Assembly (NCBI GenBank): GCA_963759155.1
Contig: CAVWXX010000017.1
Location: 186,001 to 250,000, forward strand
DNA: 64,000 nucleotides
Source: SZUA-36 sp963759155
GTDB taxonomy: Bacteria > Pseudomonadota > Gammaproteobacteria > Xanthomonadales > SZUA-36
Direction of reading: 5' to 3'
Made by a program: the position numbers and the translations under genes. The notes beneath the pieces were generated by a model that was given only the letters and a program-made list of their open reading frames with translations, did not search any database and had not been told where the DNA came from. Below, one piece after another: positions 27,196 through 33,741 of the stretch (position 1 is the stretch's first letter; each line of letters begins with the position of its first letter).

Positions 27196-27204
27196 TGCTA
27201 TAAT
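27196..27204 (+). promoter_or_regulatory. Extended -10 promoter in front of leader copy B
   Basis: TGCTATAAT at 27196-27204 is a perfect extended -10 element (TGnTATAAT). No good -35 is visible at the usual distance, which extended -10 promoters tolerate. The predicted start at about 27211 coincides with the outer 5' arm of the structured leader, so the leader would form the very 5' end of the mRNA. The 380 bases between the 26.9-kb terminator and here hold no gene. Confidence 0.6.
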
Positions 27205-27211
27205 TAACTAC

Positions 27212-27303
27212 GCGGTTCACATCGCGATTTCTTCGCCAGGTTATTCACAAAAGTCTGCAAACAATAACCCAATTACCTCCCGACCGGTCGCGATCTAAGC
27301 CGC
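27212..27303 (+). promoter_or_regulatory. Structured leader, copy B (candidate translational switch)
   Basis: P1 pairs ATCGCGA (27221-27227) with TCGCGAT (27288-27294) and can extend through GCGG (27212-27215) with CCGC (27300-27303). P2 pairs GGTTATT (27239-27245) with AATAACC (27263-27269), 7 of 7, around a 17-base loop. CCTCCC (27276-27281) can pair with the GGGAGG ribosome site (27329-27334) of the next gene. Compared with copy A, both P1 arms differ yet pair, and the second P2 pair changes from A-T to G-C. The distance from the structure to the ATG is nearly the same in both copies. Confidence 0.55.
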
Positions 27304-27341
27304 AGGTCAACATTTCATTTTGTAAGAAGGGAGGAAAAACC

Positions 27342-28199
27342 ATGAAGTTTAGGAAAGTCCTATTCACAATCCTTATTGTTTTTTCAACGTCATCCCTGTT
27401 CGGTGACTCAGTACTTGATGTTGGTTTCAATGTCCGGCCATCCTGGAGCGGGGCGTGGTACAGCCCCAACCAGTCCGGACATGGCATAAGTGTCGAAGTA
27501 CTGGATGACGAACGCACGGCCTTTTTCTGGTACACCTATGATCTGGACGGCAACCCGTTCTGGCTGACTGCCCAGGGTGTGAACAACGACATCCGTTTGA
27601 CGGGTCTATTCATTCCAATCATCCGCGTCGAGGCGACAGCCTACTACCATGACGGCATGATTTTTGGCGAGTTCGACCCGGCCACTAGGAAACAGCGGGA
27701 GTGGGGCACGATAATTCTCGATTTTTCATACTTGGAATGTAACAGCGCCCACATGGAGTGGTATCCAACCATGGAAGGTTTCACCCAGGGTTCCACTGAC
27801 CTTGTAAGGTTGACATCGCTTTCCGAGCTGGACTGTGTCGATTTCCAAAGCACCGCCGGAAACTGGGAGGTTCAATTCGGATATGATGCCGAACTCAAAT
27901 ACCAGGCTGAAATTGTATCCACGCCAGACCCGGAATCTCCCGATCAGGACATCATATCTTTCAAGTTTCTTGATGAAACCGATTGTCTCTGGTCCGGCGA
28001 GCTTGAAGGACTAGTGATGCCGACCTTTGTTTTTTCAGCTGACTGGAGCAAACAATGTGGAGCAACCACAGTAGAACATTCCGGTAGTGGTACCCTGTAT
28101 TCTGAGTACAAGCTTTGTAATTCCGACAACGAATGCACGCGGAAAGACGAGGTCATGATTTTTGAAGATGAGGGAGAGTACCTGATCTTCACCCGATAG
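27342..28199 (+). CDS. Secreted protein with WYxPxQSGHG motif, unknown function
   Basis: The 285-residue protein starts with a signal peptide (MKFRKVLFTILIVFSTSSLF, cleavage near GDS). It is followed by a segment of a type repeated in many gammaproteobacterial secreted proteins: SGAWYSPNQSGHGISVEV, then FFWYTYDLDGNPFWLTAQG. The role of this segment is unknown to me. Four or more cysteines in the C-terminal half suggest an oxidising compartment. The ribosome site GGGAGG is well placed and could be masked by the upstream leader. It is not similar to the 26355 gene despite the shared leader. Confidence 0.75.
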   Translation: MKFRKVLFTILIVFSTSSLFGDSVLDVGFNVRPSWSGAWYSPNQSGHGISVEVLDDERTAFFWYTYDLDGNPFWLTAQGVNNDIRLTGLFIPIIRVEATAYYHDGMIFGEFDPATRKQREWGTIILDFSYLECNSAHMEWYPTMEGFTQGSTDLVRLTSLSELDCVDFQSTAGNWEVQFGYDAELKYQAEIVSTPDPESPDQDIISFKFLDETDCLWSGELEGLVMPTFVFSADWSKQCGATTVEHSGSGTLYSEYKLCNSDNECTRKDEVMIFEDEGEYLIFTR

Positions 28200-28519
28200 G
28201 TTGACCCGGGAAATTTTGCTTGAATTGCCCCCGTCGGCAGGTGCTGGTGATGGCCATGTCGGCGTGGGCGAAGGTTCCACTGATTCCGAGCGGGTTTAGA
28301 AATGCTCGCGTCCACTGCTTGATCGGATTCGCAGCCATTCCTGCGATCATTACTGTATGTTCACGAGCGACCGCTTCTGGCCTATTCTGTTGAAAAACTC
28401 GTTTGCAGGATGAGCGATTTCGTAGCTCAGGTTTCGATGCGAGGTTTACGTTCCGGCTAGCGCCAGATTTTGTGTTTTTGTTCTTTTTTAACTCGTTTAT
28501 TTCATGTTTTCGGTCAATT
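28200..28519. other. Intergenic stretch, possible IS end
   Basis: About 320 bases downstream of the secreted-protein gene carry no coding sequence I can support. The segment TTCTGTTGAAAAACTCGTTT near 28387 resembles the terminal region of some DDE-type insertion sequences. It may be the outer end of the element whose transposase remnant follows at 28520, but I cannot confirm a terminal inverted repeat. Confidence 0.35.
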
Positions 28520-28657
28520 TCAGGCTATTTCAGGAACAACAGGCGGACCTGTCCCCAGGTATTTGGCCATTCGTCTGAGATTTTGCGCGGTTGCGGTCAG
28601 CAGGAACTCGTCCTGAGCACCGTTCAGACCCCGCAGTCGTAATCGATCTACCTTGAA
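28520..28657 (-). pseudogene. C-terminal remnant of a DDE (IS1182-like) transposase
   Basis: The minus-strand translation VDRLRLRGLNGAQDEF followed by LLTATAQNLRRMAKYLG matches the conserved C-terminal tail of IS1182-type DDE transposases. Only about 45 codons remain; the rest of the transposase is absent and replaced upstream by an unrelated dispersed repeat (28669-28709). This is a dead fragment of an insertion sequence. Confidence 0.75.
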
Positions 28658-28668
28658 ATAAAAGCCAT

Positions 28669-28709
28669 AAAAGCCAAGACAGCCACATTTAATCCCCATC
28701 CTACAACAC
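28669..28709 (-). repeat. 41-bp dispersed repeat, copy 1
   Basis: On the minus strand this reads GTGTTGTAGGATGGGG, ATTAAATGTGGCTG, TCTTGGCTTTT. The plus strand at 41678-41718 has the same 41 bases with one change. The two copies are 13 kb apart in opposite orientations, both next to broken or accessory DNA. They may be ends of a small mobile element. Confidence 0.8.
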
Positions 28710-28760
28710 CCGATAGATTTTGCCATGGTATCCGTGCCGCCAACCTACTAAGCTGGCCCC

Positions 28761-29720
28761 ATGCCAGAACCAAGGTACCGCCAAGTCTCAGTTAAGGACA
28801 CCCCGTATTACCACTGCATCTCCCGCTGTGTGAGACGCGCTTTTCTGTGTGGCTCTGACCCAGTGACTGGCTTTAACTTCGAACACCGTCGCCAGTGGAT
28901 TGTGGATCGCATCAGGTTGATGTGTTCGGTGTTTGCCGTTGACCTGTGTGCCTACGCAATCATGAGCAACCACTACCACATCGTGGTTCGGATCAATCCT
29001 GAACTTGTAGATGAGTGGACTGATGAAGAAATAGCCCATCGCTGGATGCAGATATTTTCAGGCCCGCTGTTGATGCACCAGTACCTGGCCAATGCCGATT
29101 TGAGCCGGGCCGAACTCAAGTACGTTGCTGATTTGTTTGCCACATGGCGTGAAAGACTCGCTGATCTTTCCTGGTTCATGCGTTGTATCAATGAACCCAT
29201 TGCCCGTATGGCCAATAGTGAGGACCACTGCACCGGTAGTTTCTGGGAGGGTCGCTTCAAGTCACAAGCGCTATTGGATGTACGGGCACTGCTGGTGTGC
29301 ATGGCCTATGTAGACTTAAATCCAATACGTGCTGCCATCGCCAGGGCACCTGAGCAATCAGATTACACATCTGTTCAGGAGCGTATTGAGCATCCGGACA
29401 GTGATTGTCTTATGCCGTTTTCAGAACAAGGGAGCGACGCCTTACCTTTCAAGCTAAAAGACTACCTGGAGTTGGTGGATTGGGGTGGCCGCGAGGTCAA
29501 ACGTAATAAGCGAGGGCATATTCCCGATTCCGCACCACCGATAATGGACAGGCTGCAGATGAATGCCGCTCCGGTTGTGAAATATCTTGCCAGGGAGGAC
29601 CTGTCATCACCCACCGCGCTGGGGCCCGTTAGTATGCTTCGTGCTTTTGCTGCATCAATTGGCAGGAGATTTATCAAAGGACACGCGCTTGGCAACAGGC
29701 TTTGCCCTGAAAGAGCGTAG
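28761..29720 (+). CDS. Y1 (IS200/RAYT-like) transposase
   Basis: This is a single-strand HUH-type transposase of 319 residues. Visible features are the N-terminal PYYHCISRCVRRAFLCG, the histidine pair in MSNHYHIVVRINP (His71 and His73, metal binding), and the candidate catalytic tyrosine in MAYVDLNPIRAA. The 319-residue form with an insertion after VVRINPE is a chromosomal RAYT-type transposase, often linked to REP palindromes and not to a complete IS. No clean IS ends are visible. The perfect palindrome at 63558-63609 might be a target type (inference). The gene looks intact. Confidence 0.85.
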   Translation: MPEPRYRQVSVKDTPYYHCISRCVRRAFLCGSDPVTGFNFEHRRQWIVDRIRLMCSVFAVDLCAYAIMSNHYHIVVRINPELVDEWTDEEIAHRWMQIFSGPLLMHQYLANADLSRAELKYVADLFATWRERLADLSWFMRCINEPIARMANSEDHCTGSFWEGRFKSQALLDVRALLVCMAYVDLNPIRAAIARAPEQSDYTSVQERIEHPDSDCLMPFSEQGSDALPFKLKDYLELVDWGGREVKRNKRGHIPDSAPPIMDRLQMNAAPVVKYLAREDLSSPTALGPVSMLRAFAASIGRRFIKGHALGNRLCPERA

Positions 29721-30025
29721 CACAATCCAGCCTCACTTCTCGTTCAGGCATCAGGCTATCTGAGATCGGCTGAATACAGGTGATTTCAGCACAGATTCTT
29801 CGTTACAGCTCCGTATTTCAAAAAACCAGCCGAGTTCATCCATCTCGTTCCGTGGACAACGGAGTGCCGGTTGCAACTGGACTGGATTCTCTGGGGAGAG
29901 TCATGGCTGTCCGTACTTCTTCTCTGGTACTTCTTCTGCTGTCCGTACTTCTTCTCATACTGGACTGGATTCTCTGGGGAGAGTCATCGTCCGTCTCGTC
30001 TTCCTTGTACTTCTTTTGGTACTTC
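29721..30025. repeat. Repeat-rich intergenic stretch with a 29-bp direct repeat
   Basis: ACTGGACTGGATTCTCTGGG followed by GAGAGTCAT occurs exactly twice, at 29876-29904 and 29959-29987. Between and after the copies, GTACTTCTT recurs about five times (29913-30026). The stretch has no supported gene, although a plus-strand frame runs through it from 29780 into the lipoprotein gene. The repeats lie just before the promoter at 30026. Confidence 0.8.
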
Positions 30026-30054
30026 TTGACACATGATCAGGATTTTGATGGTAT
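30026..30054 (+). promoter_or_regulatory. Sigma-70-type promoter of the small lipoprotein gene
   Basis: TTGACA at 30026-30031 is a consensus -35, and TGGTAT at 30049-30054 is a -10 with 17-bp spacing. The start codon of the lipoprotein gene is 35 bases further on. Confidence 0.6.
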
Positions 30055-30088
30055 AGGTTTTTATCAACACCATATAAGGAACAACAAA

Positions 30089-30316
30089 ATGAAATCACGT
30101 ATTCTGGTCGGCGCCCTGATGCTCGTACTCCTGGCTTCTCTCGCAGCCTGCAAAAAAGAAGAAGGCACAATGGAAAAAATCGGCAAAAAGATGGATAAAA
30201 CAACCCACGAGGTGGGGGATGCGGTTGAAGACGCCGCCCACGATGTCGAAGATGCAGCAAAGGATGCCGCAAAGGAAGTTGAAGACGCCATAGAAGACGC
30301 GAAAGACGGCGACTAG
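30089..30316 (+). CDS. Small lysine/acid-rich lipoprotein
   Basis: The 75-residue product starts at an ATG with AAGGA eight bases upstream. It has a lipoprotein signal peptide with lipobox SLAAC (Cys at about residue 21). The mature part is an amphipathic heptad-like repeat (DAAHDVEDAAKDAAKEVEDA), predicted to be one long charged helix. The frame is open further upstream to 29780, but that part runs through repeats and lacks a plausible start, so I excluded it. The function is unknown; it recalls small envelope or stress lipoproteins such as the entericidins only in general character. Confidence 0.8.
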   Translation: MKSRILVGALMLVLLASLAACKKEEGTMEKIGKKMDKTTHEVGDAVEDAAHDVEDAAKDAAKEVEDAIEDAKDGD

Positions 30317-30334
30317 TGCCTCATAGCGCAGCTG

Positions 30335-31279
30335 TCATGTGCCCCATGGCGGACTTGCGTACGCGGACTCCTCGGTGCCTGGTTCGAAAAACGAGTGGAC
30401 CGATTCGTCGTTGAAGTATCGCCAGAACTCGGCCTGAAAGGCCGGGTTCTCAATTTTGAAGTCCCCGGCTGCCTGCCGCTCTTCCAGGTATTGACGATAA
30501 GCGTCCAGGGGCTCGGGTCCAAATTGCTGATAAATTACCCTGCCGCCGTACTGATGGTAAAGTTTGCTGTTCAGCTTCCACTGCCGGATAATCGAGTGCG
30601 CCATTTCCTCACGCAGAGCCTTGACCTCGACAACTTCTTCCGGAGTCAGGTCCTCTTCGGCGTTAAGTCCTTCTGCCGCCATTCCTTTTTTCATCGCCTG
30701 TAAATAGGCCTCGACTTCTGACTCAGCCACAGCAATGTCGTGTTCTTCAGCGTAGCGTTCAAATAACCGTGTGATCAGGATCTGCTTCATTTCGTCGATT
30801 TCGAAAGTCCGGATTTCCTCGCCCAGAACAGTGGCTGCCAGCGGCAAAAGCATTGGTTCGAACTCGATGATCGAACCATCAGCCATGGTGGCAAGGAACA
30901 GGTGGCCATCTCTTAAAACGTAGCTTCGTACATATTCGAACTGGGCCAGGTACTTCTCGGACAGCGAATCCGGTGGACACATCGCACGGGTTGCCGCCAC
31001 CGGACCGAATGTCAACTGACTTGTGCCTTCAGAGGACCAGTTGCCCATGCCACGGTTGCAGTCGGCGAGTATCGTGACCGAGCCATCAGCGCCTAACTCC
31101 AGCGTGTACCGGGACGGGTCATCTGGTACATCTGCACTGTCGTCCATCGAGTTGATTTTCAGTAGCTGCCAGGACGTTCCTGCAAGCTCACTCGCGGCTG
31201 TCTGCGACATGGCGAGGGTTGGCAGGGCAAATCCGATAACGACCAGTGTCAGCAACATGGCAAGAATGAATCGTTGCAT
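30335..31279 (-). CDS. META-domain exported protein
   Basis: The ATG at 31279 has GGAGG eight bases upstream and starts a signal peptide (MQRFILAMLLTLVVIGFALP), giving 314 residues. A META/HslJ-type domain follows: LAGTSWQLLKI, then ILADCNRGMGNW and FGPVAATRAMCPPDS, the conserved CN...G...T..CP pattern. The C-terminal about 170 residues are helical, with ITRLFERYAEEHDIAVAESEVEAY and similar stretches that recall the N-terminal part of SurA-like chaperones (weak inference). It starts five bases after the stop of the next gene, so the two form one unit. Probably periplasmic. Confidence 0.75.
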   Translation of the reverse strand: MQRFILAMLLTLVVIGFALPTLAMSQTAASELAGTSWQLLKINSMDDSADVPDDPSRYTLELGADGSVTILADCNRGMGNWSSEGTSQLTFGPVAATRAMCPPDSLSEKYLAQFEYVRSYVLRDGHLFLATMADGSIIEFEPMLLPLAATVLGEEIRTFEIDEMKQILITRLFERYAEEHDIAVAESEVEAYLQAMKKGMAAEGLNAEEDLTPEEVVEVKALREEMAHSIIRQWKLNSKLYHQYGGRVIYQQFGPEPLDAYRQYLEERQAAGDFKIENPAFQAEFWRYFNDESVHSFFEPGTEESAYASPPWGT

Positions 31280-31283
31280 ATTT

Positions 31284-31940
31284 CTAGCCTCCTTCAATTG
31301 CCGCCAGGGGCACTTCCCAGACTTCGCCGTTTGCGAAGTGTAAAACCCAGGTATCGCCATTAAGTTTTGCCTTGACTTCCCGGTTGGTGGCGTTGACATA
31401 ATCCGTCATGAAATTGATCGTGAACTGTTCCCCAAGCTGGTTCTGTACCACGATGGAGGCCTGCCCGTCCTCCATTCGCAGAATGCCGGCCGGACAACTG
31501 CCAAACTCCGAGTCCCCGGTGGCACGGCAGCGCAGACGCGCGGTGGCGTCGTAATCATCTGTCGTAAACGGCGCCGTCCAATTATCCTCGTCTGACTTGG
31601 GTTCCAGTGCACCGGTGTTCCAGTAAACGTATACGCTCTCGTCCTCCAACCTGAATATCAACCCCTGGTCGCCGAGACCGCTCTCGCGGTAAACAGGGCG
31701 CCCATCCTGATCGGTAAAAGTGCCCAATGTGTCTTCTACAGGTGAAAGGTCATGGACAACATCATCGTCGCGTCTGATGGTTACATATCCCTGGCGCTGA
31801 CTGAAAACGCAGGGAATCATCTTTTCGGCACGATCCTCGCCGCGTGGATAAATATCACAGCGGGCTTTGGTCCAGTCGGCCGCTACCGTGGTCGTCCAGG
31901 CCATTGCCGAAAATATAACGACTGAAATACAACTTTTCAT
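31284..31940 (-). CDS. Exported protein of unknown function
   Basis: The frame opens at 31961, but the ATG at 31940 has GGAGG seven bases upstream and starts a signal peptide (MKSCISVVIFSAMAWTTTVAA), giving 218 residues. The mature part is beta-rich, with four cysteines in two pairs (ARCDIYP/MIPCVF and LRCRATG/FGSCPAG), suggesting disulfides in the periplasm. No family was recognised. It is the first gene of a two-gene unit with the META-domain gene at 30335. Confidence 0.7.
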   Translation of the reverse strand: MKSCISVVIFSAMAWTTTVAADWTKARCDIYPRGEDRAEKMIPCVFSQRQGYVTIRRDDDVVHDLSPVEDTLGTFTDQDGRPVYRESGLGDQGLIFRLEDESVYVYWNTGALEPKSDEDNWTAPFTTDDYDATARLRCRATGDSEFGSCPAGILRMEDGQASIVVQNQLGEQFTINFMTDYVNATNREVKAKLNGDTWVLHFANGEVWEVPLAAIEGG

Positions 31941-32063
31941 AGCAAACCTCCGATTTGACATGCGAATTCCCTGGTCAGGCTAAAAGTGGAAGCTGAATTT
32001 ATCACATAATCGGACTGTTTTCGCGAACACGGCAAAAACTTGGGATACGCGAACTCAAGCGGT

Positions 32064-33710
32064 TTATTCGGCTCCCGCTACAACGCCAGCGATGGCCGGC
32101 ACGATGGTTCGGCTGACATTACTCTCAGCCGCGTTGCTCCACATCACGATCGTCACATCCTTGTCAGGCACGTAACCGCCATCACTCTGGAAACCCAGCG
32201 TCTGGCCTCCGTGCCCCAGCACGCCCTGGTTGTCGAGCATGCCATGCGCGTAGATGGTGCCCGGGCCAAGTTTATCCACACCGGCTGCGCTGTGTTTTTT
32301 CATTAGCTCAAGCGTCGCCGGATTTTTGAAAAGCCTGCCGGTGAAAACGGCTTTCAGGAAGACGGCGAACTCTTCCGGTGTAGACACCACCGCGCCTGCC
32401 GACCAACCCTGGCTGGCGTTCCATTCACTTGTGGTAAATTCAAACGGTGTTTTAAAGTACGCCTGCGGCAACGCACCCTTGTCCGGTTGGCCGGTCTGCA
32501 GGTACGTGTGTTTCAGGTCGAGGGGTTCGAAAATGCGCATAATCAGGTTTTCCCCATAGGATTTACCGGTCGCCTTTTCGATGATGAGACCGAGCAAAAT
32601 GTAGCCGGTGTTGCTGTAATTCCATTGGCCTTCTGCCCCGGGCTCGAAGTCGCTGAGACCCGCACCGCTGACCAGTGTCACCAGTTCTTTGGGTGAAAAA
32701 TTATGGGTGAGCATAGCCTTGTCCTTGATGCCATCTTCAATGGTCAAGCCGCTCTCGGTTGGTATCTTGAAATACTCGTGAAGACCACTGGTGTGGGTCA
32801 TCATCATATCGATGGTGATCTTGTCCCCATCTGGCAACGCCGCCGCCATCCCTGGTAGCCACTTACTCAACAGATCGGCGGTTGAAAGCACGCCCTCCTC
32901 CTGCAGTTGGAAGAGCATGGCAACAGTCATCATCTTCGTATTACTGCCGATCTGGAAGTGGGAATCAGCGGACAATGGCTCACAGGTGCTTACATCAGAG
33001 ACCCCCGTTGATTTGTGATAACGCCCCTGGGGAGTAATGACCAGCATTGAGGCGCCAGGGCCGGGTTGCGCCCCGGACGTTACAAGATCAACCAGACCCT
33101 CATCGAGAGTCGCGCTGATTTCAGGGGCCAGGGTATCTTCTATCGCGTTGATCGCCAGCGCCTGCTCACCGCACAGATCGGCGACCGTGGTGATCACGGC
33201 GTCAAAAACCATCGTGCCGCTTTCCGCTTTCAAGCTCATGTAGAGCTTGCCATCCAGGGGAAGCATCTGAGCTGCGCTGCCCAATAACTGGAGGAACTGT
33301 TCACCACGAGAATCACCCGGGCAAGCAGCCATGGTCGAAGGACCGATCTCGATGTTGACGTTGGCGCCGTCAAGGGTGTAAGCACCAAAGGCTCTATTGC
33401 AATCGGCCTTGATTTCAACCGTACCGTCTTCCTTGAAGATGACTTCGTAACTGGCGGGCGTCTTGACGCTGACATCCCCGGTCGAATCGCTGAAAGAAGT
33501 CCATAGCCACGGGTTTGACATGACGCCGGCAACCATGGCTTTTATCTGAGCGTCTTTGGCAGCAGTATCCGGGTCAGGGACCGCCTCACTGGCCGGTTCA
33601 CTGACCGGTGTACCTGCCGCCTCACTCACAGGCTCAGGCTGCATTGCATTGTCACAAGCTGTGAGTAGCAGGAAGGCAATGATTGTGAAAAAGAACTGGT
33701 TGATTTTCAT
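32064..33710 (-). CDS. Lipoprotein with META domain fused to a serine beta-lactamase-like domain
   Basis: From the ATG at 33710 the protein (548 residues) has a lipoprotein signal with lipobox LLTAC. A linker is followed by a META-type domain (IKADCNRAFGAYTLDG, GPSTMAACPGDS) over about residues 60-180. A penicillin-binding/class C beta-lactamase-type hydrolase domain follows, with SNTK (SxxK), YSN in GQWNYSNTGY (YxN) and HGG in VLGHGGQTLG. The second domain probably acts as an esterase, peptidase or amidase in the periplasm; antibiotic hydrolysis cannot be assumed. The frame is open to 33755, but the upstream part lacks a signal peptide. Confidence 0.82.
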   Translation of the reverse strand: MKINQFFFTIIAFLLLTACDNAMQPEPVSEAAGTPVSEPASEAVPDPDTAAKDAQIKAMVAGVMSNPWLWTSFSDSTGDVSVKTPASYEVIFKEDGTVEIKADCNRAFGAYTLDGANVNIEIGPSTMAACPGDSRGEQFLQLLGSAAQMLPLDGKLYMSLKAESGTMVFDAVITTVADLCGEQALAINAIEDTLAPEISATLDEGLVDLVTSGAQPGPGASMLVITPQGRYHKSTGVSDVSTCEPLSADSHFQIGSNTKMMTVAMLFQLQEEGVLSTADLLSKWLPGMAAALPDGDKITIDMMMTHTSGLHEYFKIPTESGLTIEDGIKDKAMLTHNFSPKELVTLVSGAGLSDFEPGAEGQWNYSNTGYILLGLIIEKATGKSYGENLIMRIFEPLDLKHTYLQTGQPDKGALPQAYFKTPFEFTTSEWNASQGWSAGAVVSTPEEFAVFLKAVFTGRLFKNPATLELMKKHSAAGVDKLGPGTIYAHGMLDNQGVLGHGGQTLGFQSDGGYVPDKDVTIVMWSNAAESNVSRTIVPAIAGVVAGAE

Positions 33711-33741
33711 TTGGGTGTCTCCATTGGTGCCTATACTATTT

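Noticed and set aside
26236..27303. Known c-di-GMP (GEMM) or other common riboswitch
   Set aside because: The conserved loop and core sequences do not match the riboswitch consensus patterns I can recall; a covariance search would decide.
26221..27341. Integron attC sites upstream of small genes
   Set aside because: No paired RYYYAAC/GTTRRRY core sites were seen, and the conserved part is the inner region while the outer arms vary, the reverse of attC.
29780..30088. N-terminal extension of the small lipoprotein
   Set aside because: It is encoded by repeat DNA, contains the promoter, and would bury the lipoprotein signal peptide.
32064..33710. Antibiotic-resistance beta-lactamase
   Set aside because: SxxK, YxN and HGG motifs are shared by many esterases and peptidases; the META fusion and lipoprotein anchor argue against a classical resistance enzyme.
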